This document shows positions 55,737-64,000 of a stretch of DNA of 64,000 bases, in pieces. Location: the NCBI RefSeq assembly GCF_900114465.1, contig NZ_FOTD01000014.1, positions 1-64,000 of the forward strand, read 5' to 3'. This DNA is from Trichococcus palustris (GTDB lineage: Bacteria > Bacillota > Bacilli > Lactobacillales > Aerococcaceae). The notes under the pieces were generated by a model that searched no databases, was not told the origin of the DNA, and saw only the letters and a list, made by a program, of their open reading frames with translations. The translations under genes were made by a program, and so were the position numbers. The first letter of the stretch is position 1. Every line of letters starts with the position of its first letter.

Positions 55737-57632
55737 TTATTTCACCTGTTCGATAGGTTTCTTCCAGAAGCCCAGAGTCAATGCGGAGATGACCGTTCCG
55801 ATCAACAGTGCCAACAAGAACATCAAAGGATGGTTAGCCAGCGTGATGACGAATATTCCGCCATGTGGAGCTGGAATCGAAACATGCCAAAGTTGCGTCA
55901 AGCCACCTGCCACTGCTGAACCTAAGATAGAAGAAGCGATGACGCGCATCGGATCCGCTGCCGCAAAAGGAATCGCACCTTCCGTGATGAACGATAGACC
56001 CAAAAGGATGTTGGAAAGACCTGATTTTTGTTCAATATCTGAGAATTTATTTTTGAATAATAATGTTGCAATCCCAATTGCCAAAGGAGGAATCATCCCG
56101 CCGGCCATTACTGCTGCCATCAATTTTCCATCTCCGGTATCCGTGAAGACCCCGATTGAGAAGGCATAGGCTGCCTTGTTGAAAGGACCACCCATATCGA
56201 TTGCCATCATGCCGCCTAATACCGCACCCAGCAACACTGCATTACCGGTTCCAAGATTTTCCAAGACACCAATCATTGCCGTATTGATGGTCGAGAAGAT
56301 AGGTCCTACGATGAAGTACATCAATAGGCCGGTAATCAACAAGCCGAATACTGGATACAAAAGGATCGTCTTCAATCCATCCAAAGCTCTTGGCAAGCCT
56401 TTGAAAGCTTTTTTCAAGTAAACCATAATGTAACCGGCCATGAAACCAGCCACCAAACCACCCAAGAAACCGGCATTTGCGGATACAGCCAAGAATCCAC
56501 CAGCCATACCTGGAAGCAACCCGGGACGATCAGCAATACTCATTGCAATATAACCAGCCAGAATCGGAATCAGGAATTGGAATGCAGCGCCACCGATTGC
56601 CATGAAGGATAAGAATAAGGGACTATCCGCTCCAAAAGAACTTTCAAACAGGAACGAAATCGCAATCAAAATCCCGCCGCCGACTACGAACGGTAACATA
56701 TGAGAAATCCCGTTCATCAGGTCTTTATAGACTCCGCCGATGATGGAAGGTTTTTCATCGCTTCCGCTTACCGCAAAGGAGTCCCCTTCGACATTCAAGA
56801 TTGGTGCTTCTTGTTTAATCGCTTTTGTGATCAATTCTTCGGCTTTATTGATGCCGTCGCTTACTGGTCTCTGCAACACGTGTTTTCCGTTGAAACGAGC
56901 CAATTCGACTTTTTTGTCCGCTGCGATGATGACTCCATCAGCACGACGGATTTCTTCAGCCGTCAAAGCATTTTTAACGCCGTCGGATCCGTTTGTTTCC
57001 ACGCGGATATCCACACCCATTTTTTCAGCCATTAGTTTCAAGGAATCTTCCGCCATGTAGGTATGCGCAATCCCCGTAGGGCAGGCTGTTACCGCAATGA
57101 CAAAGGGACGTTTTGTTTCTGTCGGCGCAACCGGCGCAGCTTTTGCAGCCATTTCCGCTTTTTCTTTTGCTTCCCTTGCCGCTTCAGCAGCAGCAAACAA
57201 TGCTTGTACTTCTTCCGGAGTTTTTGCTTTTTTCAATGAAGCAAGCAAATCGGGATTGATCAATAGACGCGATAGCGATGCCAGCACTTCCAAATGGACG
57301 TTGTTCGCGCCATCCGGAGCGGCAATCATGAAGAATAGATGTGCCGGTTGACCGTCCAATGAGGCGTAGTCCACGCCGGCTTCACTCTTCGCAAAGACAA
57401 CGGCCGCTTTATTGACTGCCTTGTTTTTCGCATGCGGCATTGCAATCCCATCACCTAACCCGGTTGATGTTTGTGCCTCTCTTTTCATGATTCCTTCTTT
57501 ATAAACAGCTGTATCATTGATGATGCCATTTGCCGATAGGCTTGCAATCATTTCATCGATAACGCCCTCTTTTGTCGTACCTTTCAAATCCATAACCATT
57601 AATTCTTTTAATAAAATATCATTGATCTTCAT
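55737..57632 (-). CDS. fruA: Fructose PTS transporter, fused EIIA-EIIB-EIIC
   Basis: Imports fructose and phosphorylates it to fructose 1-phosphate; 631 residues. EIIA (1-150) has phospho-His67 in GIAMPHAKN; an Ala/Glu-rich linker (145-172) follows; EIIB (174-275) has phospho-Cys184 in ACPTGIAHTYM; EIIC (about 300-631) has around nine helices with the GGAF/GGPFNKAAYAF blocks. The A-B-C order is that of Gram-positive FruA. It starts 17 nt after fruK and ends the operon fruR-fruK-fruA; phosphate comes from HPr, whose Ser46 is controlled by the HprK encoded here. Confidence 0.95.
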   Translation of the reverse strand: MKINDILLKELMVMDLKGTTKEGVIDEMIASLSANGIINDTAVYKEGIMKREAQTSTGLGDGIAMPHAKNKAVNKAAVVFAKSEAGVDYASLDGQPAHLFFMIAAPDGANNVHLEVLASLSRLLINPDLLASLKKAKTPEEVQALFAAAEAAREAKEKAEMAAKAAPVAPTETKRPFVIAVTACPTGIAHTYMAEDSLKLMAEKMGVDIRVETNGSDGVKNALTAEEIRRADGVIIAADKKVELARFNGKHVLQRPVSDGINKAEELITKAIKQEAPILNVEGDSFAVSGSDEKPSIIGGVYKDLMNGISHMLPFVVGGGILIAISFLFESSFGADSPLFLSFMAIGGAAFQFLIPILAGYIAMSIADRPGLLPGMAGGFLAVSANAGFLGGLVAGFMAGYIMVYLKKAFKGLPRALDGLKTILLYPVFGLLITGLLMYFIVGPIFSTINTAMIGVLENLGTGNAVLLGAVLGGMMAIDMGGPFNKAAYAFSIGVFTDTGDGKLMAAVMAGGMIPPLAIGIATLLFKNKFSDIEQKSGLSNILLGLSFITEGAIPFAAADPMRVIASSILGSAVAGGLTQLWHVSIPAPHGGIFVITLANHPLMFLLALLIGTVISALTLGFWKKPIEQVK

Positions 57633-57649
57633 TGTATGGGGTCTCCTCC

Positions 57650-58564
57650 CTAAAGCTGACTGATAGTGACTTGTTTGACTAAGGCATCAATTTCTTCACG
57701 TTTGGCTAAATCATCTGCAAATGCTGTGGCACTTCCGCAAGCAATACTGACTTTAAATGCTTCCAATGGATCATGTGTCTTCGTATAAGTGCCTACAAAA
57801 CCGGCAATCATCGAATCTCCGGAACCGACTGAATTCCTTACTGTTCCTTTGGGTACATTCCCATGATACACGCCTTTCGGTGTGAACAGGATGGCCCCTT
57901 TTGCCGCCATTGAAATGATGGCGAATTGTGCTCCGGATTCAATCAATTTTTTTCCGTAAGGCAAGATATCCTCGTCCGTCTGGAAAGTCGTATCATACAA
58001 CTCCGCCAATTCATGGTGATTCGGCTTCACCAGAAGCGGATGGTAAGGCAATGCGTTCTTCAATTCCTCACCGGTCGTATCGATGACAAACGTCACCTGC
58101 TTATCCGTCAACCTTTGGATGATTGTTTGATAATAATCTTCCGGTAAACTGGCTGGTTTACTGCCGGCTAAAATCACGACGTCTTCCTCGGGATTCAATG
58201 CATCGAATTGTTTCAAAAAATCTTCTGCAACCGCTGCCTCGATATGGGGACCCTGCCCGTTCAACTCCGTTTCGACTCCGGATTTGATTTTCACGTTGAT
58301 GCGCGTTGCTTCCTCGACGTGCGTGAAATGGATGTTGCTTTTTTCTGCCACTAGCCAATCTTCGATATACTTGCCCGTGAAGCCGCCCAGAAATCCTAGC
58401 GCTGTGTTCTCCACTTCCAGTTGATTCAGGATTCGTGAGACGTTGATCCCTTTTCCGCCGGGCAATTTAAAATCCTCCTGGATACGATTCACTTCTCCCA
58501 ATTGCAGACTAGGCAAATGGACGATGTAATCGATGGATGGATTTAAGGTTACTGTATATATCAT
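57650..58564 (-). CDS. fruK: 1-phosphofructokinase
   Basis: PfkB-family kinase converting fructose 1-phosphate to fructose 1,6-bisphosphate; 304 residues. The N-terminal MIYTVTLNPSIDYIVHLP and GGKGINVSRIL form the sugar pocket; the anion hole and catalytic Asp lie in VRNSVGSGDSMIAGFVG. ATG 58564 overlaps the fruR stop by one base (TAATG) after GGAGGGAG, so translation is coupled. A tagatose-6-phosphate kinase is possible for this family, but the operon settles the call. Confidence 0.94.
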   Translation of the reverse strand: MIYTVTLNPSIDYIVHLPSLQLGEVNRIQEDFKLPGGKGINVSRILNQLEVENTALGFLGGFTGKYIEDWLVAEKSNIHFTHVEEATRINVKIKSGVETELNGQGPHIEAAVAEDFLKQFDALNPEEDVVILAGSKPASLPEDYYQTIIQRLTDKQVTFVIDTTGEELKNALPYHPLLVKPNHHELAELYDTTFQTDEDILPYGKKLIESGAQFAIISMAAKGAILFTPKGVYHGNVPKGTVRNSVGSGDSMIAGFVGTYTKTHDPLEAFKVSIACGSATAFADDLAKREEIDALVKQVTISQL

Positions 58565-59313
58565 TATTCTCCCTCCCAAATATTCGTGCTGTCTTCCAGA
58601 TTTTTTTTAATCTCTGTAGATACGTTGTAACTGATGATGCTGCAATCTTCTATATCGCAAACCTTGATGAAGCTGACCTTCTTAAATTTGGATGCATCAG
58701 CTACAACAAAACTTTGTGCACTGTTTTCGATCGCTATCCGTTTGATGGCTGCCTCTTCTGCATCCGGCGTCGTGAATCCGAATTGCTTGTCTATGCCGTT
58801 GATGCCGAGAAAAGCTTTGCTGAAACGGTAGCTTTGCATTTGCATTTGGCTGGTTGGCCCGATGACTGCTTTTGTCTCCATTTTGATCTTTCCGCCGATG
58901 AGAATCGTTTCAACTTGCATATCCGTCAAGAGACTGGCGTGTGGCACCCCGTTTGTGACAACGGTGATGTTCCGTCCTTTTAGAAGCGGTATCATTTCAT
59001 AGGTAGTGGACCCCGCATCCAGAAAAATAACGTCCCCATCGCTGATCATCCGCGCAGCCTTTGCCGCAATGCGTTGTTTGTCATGAACGTTTTTAGAGGT
59101 TTTTTCATCCATCCGGTCTTCAGCGCTCACCTCGTAGCTGCGTTTCGCTCCGCCGTGGACACGCACCAAGAAACCGCCCTGTTCCAACGTGCTTAAATCG
59201 CGTCGTATCGTCGATTCCGAGCTGCCTGTCAGTTCCACCAAATCCTGCAGTTTGAGAATATTTCCTTTGGCTAAAGCGTCCAGAATATATTTGTGTCTCT
59301 CTTCTGTAAGCAC
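58564..59313 (-). CDS. fruR: DeoR-family fructose operon regulator FruR
   Basis: A 249-residue DeoR-type regulator. N-terminal winged helix (TEERHKYILDALAKGNILKLQDLVELTGSSESTIRRDLSTLEQGGFLVRVHGGA), then a sugar-phosphate-isomerase-like sensor domain (FLDAGSTTYEMIPLL, VVTNGVPHA, FLGINGID). The inducer is probably fructose 1-phosphate. I start at GTG 59313 with GAGGTG eight bases before; an upstream extension to 59352 covers the promoter. First gene of the operon; three operator-like repeats lie upstream. Confidence 0.92.
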   Translation of the reverse strand: MLTEERHKYILDALAKGNILKLQDLVELTGSSESTIRRDLSTLEQGGFLVRVHGGAKRSYEVSAEDRMDEKTSKNVHDKQRIAAKAARMISDGDVIFLDAGSTTYEMIPLLKGRNITVVTNGVPHASLLTDMQVETILIGGKIKMETKAVIGPTSQMQMQSYRFSKAFLGINGIDKQFGFTTPDAEEAAIKRIAIENSAQSFVVADASKFKKVSFIKVCDIEDCSIISYNVSTEIKKNLEDSTNIWEGE

Positions 59314-59336
59314 TTTCTCATCACCTCTCGAAAAGA

Positions 59337-59365
59337 ATAATAACACCTCCATTTAAATAAAGCAA
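59337..59365 (-). promoter_or_regulatory. fruRKA promoter
   Basis: TTGCTT, 17 bp, TATTAT on the minus strand, 24 bp before fruR. The transcript start would be about 18 bp before GTG 59313. Confidence 0.7.
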
Positions 59366-59424
59366 TCATTTTCATCCAAAAACATCGAAATTCTTCCAAA
59401 AACCTATTCGAAATCATTCAAAAA
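59366..59424 (-). promoter_or_regulatory. Three tandem FruR-operator-like repeats
   Basis: On the minus strand, units TTTTTGAATGAT, TTTTTGGAAGAA and TTTTTGGATGAA begin 22 and 20 bp apart, that is about two helical turns each, ending at the -35. TTCGA follows in two of the three. Direct repeats at this pitch are typical of DeoR-family sites. Confidence 0.6.
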
Positions 59425-59476
59425 AAAATCGCATCCTGGCAAACGTTGATGCGAAGGCTTTTCGGAAGGATTTCAA

Positions 59477-59515
59477 TAAAAAAAGGAGCCGCACCTTTTT
59501 TCGGGTGCGGCTCCT
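59477..59515 (-). terminator. Terminator downstream of the groESL region
   Basis: AAGGAGCCGCACC pairs with GGTGCGGCTCCTT, minus strand followed by TTTTTTT. It is 430 bp after groEL, beyond the repeat element, so it probably ends the groESL transcript. Confidence 0.88.
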
Positions 59516-59615
59516 TGATGGTAGGATCATGTTATCTATTTAGTTGAACTCTGAATCCCAAGTAAAATTTGCATCATTTATCTTGGTACAAAAATTGCGA
59601 AAGACTCTGAGCGCA

Positions 59616-59948
59616 GGATTCATCACACACTTCTTAAACGTGTTCTAAAACTCAGCCACCGCTAACGTTTTGTCATGGTTCTTGCGATTTCAATCGCTTA
59701 GAACCATGACACACTTGACCGGCACGGTCACAGTACTTCCTTTTAAGGTTGTCCACAAAAGAGGTGAACAGCCCGTGTTCGCTCCAACGTACGGGTGGCT
59801 AAACGAGTTTTATCTCACTCTTTCTTAGTCGAACTCTGAATTGCAGAACGGACGTCCACTTCACGGCCTAGACCTAAATCTGAAAATCACAGATTTTGGT
59901 CTAGGCCGCTCCAGTGATTCCGTTCTGGACGCAATTCATCGTATCCTA
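59616..59948. repeat. Intergenic hairpin repeat element, copy 2 (3' of groEL)
   Basis: Carries the same blocks as 23480-23705: AAACGTGTTCTAAAACTCAG with CCACC, CTCCAACGTACGGGTGGCTA with AACGA, CACTCTTTCTTAGTCG, CTGAATTGCAGAACG and CAATTCATCGTATCCT. Its centre is unrelated and longer: TGTCATGGTTC/GAACCATGACA at 59671-59711, TGACCG/CGGTCA at 59716-59730, and GAACA/TGTTC near 59765-59780. A nested hairpin fills 59838-59937. The element abuts the groEL stop codon. Confidence 0.78.
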
Positions 59949-61568
<1,620 letters not shown>

Positions 61569-61601
61569 TCACCTCATGAAATATTTTTGTTACGGCACCT
61601 A

Positions 61602-61886
61602 TTAGTCAATAATCGCTACAATTTCGCTTTCCTTGATGACCAAATATTCTTTGCCATCATGTTTCACTTCTGTCCCTGCGTATTTTTCAAAAAGAACAGT
61701 ATCGCCAATTTTAACAGTCATTTCAATCTTTGTCCCGTTGTCAGTTACACGGCCAGCGCCTACAGCTACAACGACGCCTGTTTGAGATTTTTCTTTGGCA
61801 GATGATGCTAAAACAATGCCGCCTACAGATTTTTCTTCTTCTTTAGCAACTTCTACGATGACACGATTTCCTAATGGTTTTAACAA
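61602..61886 (-). CDS. groS: Co-chaperonin GroES
   Basis: A 94-residue lid of GroEL with the mobile loop ([22 protein letters not shown]) and the [17 protein letters not shown] end. I chose the TTG start at 61886 ([13 protein letters not shown]), seven bases after GGAGGG, since it gives the exact family N-terminus; there is no ATG there. First gene of groESL, with a perfect CIRCE 27 bp upstream. Confidence 0.95.
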   Translation of the reverse strand: MLKPLGNRVIVEVAKEEEKSVGGIVLASSAKEKSQTGVVVAVGAGRVTDNGTKIEMTVKIGDTVLFEKYAGTEVKHDGKEYLVIKESEIVAIID

Positions 61887-61912
61887 ATTGATCCCTCCAA
61901 AAATAAGTTCCT

Positions 61913-61939
61913 TTAGCACTCAATCACATCGAGTGCTAA
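61913..61939. promoter_or_regulatory. CIRCE operator (HrcA site)
   Basis: TTAGCACTC-N9-GAGTGCTAA with no mismatch. It lies between the groES promoter and its ribosome site, so HrcA should repress groESL. Confidence 0.98.
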
Positions 61940-61950
61940 GCTACATTTCT

Positions 61951-61979
61951 ATATTAATCAATTTCACATTATATTGCAA
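61951..61979 (-). promoter_or_regulatory. groESL promoter
   Basis: TTGCAA, 17 bp, TAATAT on the minus strand, just upstream of CIRCE. Confidence 0.65.
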
Positions 61980-62063
61980 GCGATTCGCTAATTTTTTTCC
62001 CCTTCCTATGCTATACTGTTTTACAAGCTTACAAATCATGGTTTCATCAGAAAGGTTCGTCTC

Positions 62064-62744
62064 ATGAATAAAAAATCAAAATCAAACATAACGGTCGCCA
62101 TGGCAATCATCTTGATCTATCTGGCGGTGCAGTTCTTGCCTGTCATCCTGACGGTCTTTGTGCCGATAGCCGATCGCGTTGCCCTCAGCATGAATCTTAC
62201 TTTACTGTGTTCGTTCCTAGGTGCCGCCATTATGCTGCTGTTGAATCATTTGAGGACTTGGACACCTGCCAATAGCATCACCAACCGTCCTTCCTCTTCC
62301 ATCAGTACAGTGTTGGCTTACGGTGTTGTCGGCTTCATTGGTGCCCTGATCGTTCAAATCATTGCCTTGAATGTCGAGGTATTGTTGTTCCAAGCGCCGG
62401 CGACTTCCGAAAACACTGAGGTATTGCTTGACTTGACAAATCAGTATCCATTCTTTATTTTTAATATAATCGTCTTTGCACCGGTTATGGAAGAATTTGT
62501 TTTTCGTAAAGCCATTGTGACATCCCTTGTCGATAGCACAGGGATGGTCGGGGCTGCCACCATCAGTTCCTTGATTTTTGCATTTGCACACGCGGATGGC
62601 CATCTGTTGATATACGGCGCCTTGGGGCTATGGTTCTCTTTCCTCTACAATAAGACAAAAAATATCGCAACACCGATGATTGCGCATGGTTTGATGAATG
62701 CGATGTCCGCCTATCCGATACTGTTACACCTCTTATCGCATTAG
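62064..62744 (+). CDS. ydiL: CPBP-family intramembrane metalloprotease (YdiL-like)
   Basis: A 226-residue membrane protein of the CAAX-protease/bacteriocin-processing family, with about seven helices. Motif 1 is EEFVFRKAIV (EExxxR), motif 2 FAHADGH, motif 3 HGLMNA, giving the Glu/His metal site. Targets are unknown; relatives serve in bacteriocin immunity or protein processing. In Bacillus ydiL and ydiK sit next to groESL and near rex, exactly as here. Start at ATG 62064 after AGAAAGG. Confidence 0.86.
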   Translation: MNKKSKSNITVAMAIILIYLAVQFLPVILTVFVPIADRVALSMNLTLLCSFLGAAIMLLLNHLRTWTPANSITNRPSSSISTVLAYGVVGFIGALIVQIIALNVEVLLFQAPATSENTEVLLDLTNQYPFFIFNIIVFAPVMEEFVFRKAIVTSLVDSTGMVGAATISSLIFAFAHADGHLLIYGALGLWFSFLYNKTKNIATPMIAHGLMNAMSAYPILLHLLSH

Positions 62745-62778
62745 CGCCGGAACCCGTTCAGCAAAAGAAAGGAAAAAA

Positions 62779-62985
62779 ATGACTTTAAAAAATTTATTCA
62801 TCCAAATTATCATCCGTTTTGTATTCGCTGTCCTCTTCATTTCCCTGGCGGTGAATGCCGTGCATACAGCAGGATGGGGATTTATGGCAATCATCAGCGT
62901 TTTCTTCGCAACAAGTGATGTTGTCAAAGGCACCAGAATGCTGCAGGCTTACATCGAAATCAAAAAATCAATCGATAAACAATAG
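62779..62985 (+). CDS. ydiK: Small membrane protein, YdiK-like (DUF4305)
   Basis: A 68-residue protein with two hydrophobic helices (LFIQIIIRFVFAVLFISLAVNAV and WGFMAIISVFFATSDVVKGTRML), basic at the C-terminus. The start is ATG 62779 after AAAGGAAA; an upstream extension overlaps ydiL without support. Position between ydiL and rex and its size match Bacillus YdiK. Function unknown. Ends before a bidirectional terminator. Confidence 0.78.
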   Translation: MTLKNLFIQIIIRFVFAVLFISLAVNAVHTAGWGFMAIISVFFATSDVVKGTRMLQAYIEIKKSIDKQ

Positions 62986-63047
62986 GGGTCAGACTTTCGG
63001 GACCCGCTTAAGAAATATTGATTTTCTAAACTTTATCGCAACAAAAA

Positions 63048-63091
63048 AAGAAGGATGACGTGCTGATCTGATCAGCGTGTCATCCTTCTTT
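63048..63091. terminator. Bidirectional terminator between ydiK and rex
   Basis: AAGAAGGATGAC pairs with GTCATCCTTCTT, with GCTGATC/GATCAGC inside; T tracts on both sides. Confidence 0.93.
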
Positions 63092-63114
63092 TTATCTTAC
63101 AATCTTTTCTTTCC

Positions 63115-63747
63115 TCAGCTGATGTCGTTATCCAGGAAGTAGATCAGCGTTTGCAATTCGTTCGTCAAATCGACGTTTTGCACGCGAACATTATCCGGTA
63201 CGGATAGGCGCAATGGCGTAAAGTTCATGATACCGCGGATGCCCGCTTCCAATAGTTCGTTTGTCGCTCTTTGCGCAACCTCTTGCGGCACCGTCAAGAT
63301 GGCCACATCAATTTGTTGGATACGCAATTGTTCAACCATATCCGACATCGGATAAACCGGCACACCGCTCAGGATAGTACCAACAATATCTTCATTTACA
63401 TCGAACGCCGCACTGATACGGACGTTGTTGCTTACGTGGAAATTATAGTTCAATAAAGCATGTCCTAAATTACCCACCCCTATCAAAGCAACATTGGTCA
63501 GACGGTCTTGGTTCAAGGTTTTGCTGAAGAAATCCAACAAATACTCCACATCGTATCCGTACCCTCTTTTGCCAAGGGCCCCGAAGTAGGAGAAATCTCT
63601 TCTGATTGTTGCGCTGTCCACTTTCACCGCTTCACTTAATTCAGTGGAAGAAACGCGTTTTTTACCGGCATTATGCAGGAAACGCAAATAGCGATGATAA
63701 ATGGGCAATCTTTTTGCCGTCGCCTTTGGAATATCGTGTGCTGTCAT
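63115..63747 (-). CDS. rex: Redox-sensing transcriptional repressor Rex
   Basis: A 210-residue homodimeric repressor that senses the NADH/NAD+ ratio and controls fermentative and respiratory genes. N-terminal winged helix ([39 protein letters not shown]), Rossmann loop [13 protein letters not shown], then [11 protein letters not shown] and a swapped C-terminal helix. ATG 63747 ([14 protein letters not shown]) has GAGG nine bases upstream; ATG 63762 is the alternative. The promoter contains half of a Rex operator, so autoregulation is possible. Confidence 0.95.
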   Translation of the reverse strand: MTAHDIPKATAKRLPIYHRYLRFLHNAGKKRVSSTELSEAVKVDSATIRRDFSYFGALGKRGYGYDVEYLLDFFSKTLNQDRLTNVALIGVGNLGHALLNYNFHVSNNVRISAAFDVNEDIVGTILSGVPVYPMSDMVEQLRIQQIDVAILTVPQEVAQRATNELLEAGIRGIMNFTPLRLSVPDNVRVQNVDLTNELQTLIYFLDNDIS

Positions 63748-63847
63748 TATAATTTTCCTCATCTCTCACATTCGTATACTTTGCTCACTAAATACAAGTT
63801 CAAAAAAGTATCTTCACATACTTTTGTTTTTTCGATTCATACAAGCT

Positions 63848-63880
63848 ATTATAACATCTGTTTGTGAAATATCCAGTATT
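63848..63880 (-). promoter_or_regulatory. rex promoter with Rex half-operator
   Basis: TGGATA, 16 bp, TATAAT with extended TG-T on the minus strand. The spacer reads ATATTTCACAA, identical to the right half of the Rex consensus TTGTGAAATATTTCACAA; the left half is not conserved. Confidence 0.55.
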
Positions 63881-63924
63881 TTGTTCGAAATGGGGATTAA
63901 TTGTGAAGTTATTAATGTCCGAAA

Positions 63925-63938
63925 TGTGAAATGTCACA
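63925..63938. promoter_or_regulatory. TGTGA-N4-TCACA palindrome
   Basis: A perfect 14-bp palindrome (TGTGA-AATG-TCACA) 180 bp upstream of rex, close to the window end. It resembles CRP/FNR- or Rex-type sites but has a 4-bp spacer. It may belong to a gene beyond the window. Confidence 0.35.
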
Positions 63939-64000
63939 CGAACTGTAAACGCATTCGTTTTTTTGTTTTCACATATCCATCAAGTGAATAACACAATAAC

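Overview
The window reads as a chromosomal segment of a low- to mid-GC Gram-positive bacterium of the order Lactobacillales, most likely family Carnobacteriaceae (Trichococcus- or Carnobacterium-like). This is inference from gene content and order: comFA-comFC-hpf-secA-prfB-ftsEX-phoPR-pst, rapZ-yvcK-whiA, hprK-lgt-ppaX-gpsA-galU beside a LiaXYZ-like trio, a PstS whose two halves are in swapped order, and rex/ydiK/ydiL next to groESL. It is almost entirely housekeeping DNA with no prophage, no CRISPR array and one insertion sequence. Most genes lie on the minus strand.

Layout. 1-1527: an IS3-family element with a nonsense-interrupted orfB, cut by the window edge. 1583-6097: whiA, yvcK, rapZ and glpK (minus). 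6507-9958: an OpuC-type osmolyte ABC importer (plus). 10130-12779: asnB and an azoreductase (plus). 12988-18999: phosphoglucomutase, trxB, an unidentified structured RNA, galU, gpsA and ppaX (minus). 18999-23223: lgt, hprK and the envelope-stress trio. 23480-26980: an intergenic repeat element, uvrA and a zinc-site ArsR regulator. 27141-34156: PhoPR and the Pst phosphate importer with phoU. 34475-43410: ftsX/ftsE, prfB (programmed frameshift), secA, hpf and comFC/comFA. 43555-46775: tRNA-Leu(CAG), thpR, murE and a YigZ-family gene. 46822-53927: TagO-like transferase, an LTA-synthase-like sulfatase, nadE, pncB and a sugar phosphotransferase. 54222-59313: argG and the fructose operon fruR-fruK-fruA. 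59600-61939: a second copy of the repeat, groEL and groES with a perfect CIRCE operator. 62064-63747: ydiL, ydiK and rex.

How the genes work together. Many belong to envelope construction and its control: TagO, the LtaS-like enzyme, MurE, GalU, PgcA, Lgt, GpsA, FtsEX and LiaXYZ. Carbon and redox control is represented by HPr kinase, FruR/FruK/FruA, GlpK, Rex and TrxB. Phosphate uptake is a self-contained PhoPR-Pst module with candidate PhoP boxes upstream of pstS.

The most unusual signals are: (1) a roughly 330-nt structured non-coding RNA between galU and trxB, whose G.U pairs and tandem G.A mismatches point to the minus strand; (2) a large intergenic repeat, present just 3' of uvrA and of groEL, built of conserved arms with different hairpins at the centre; (3) a GlpK with Asp where the HPr-phosphorylated His is expected; (4) three tandem operator-like repeats upstream of fruR; and (5) a 32-bp dyad in the argG leader.
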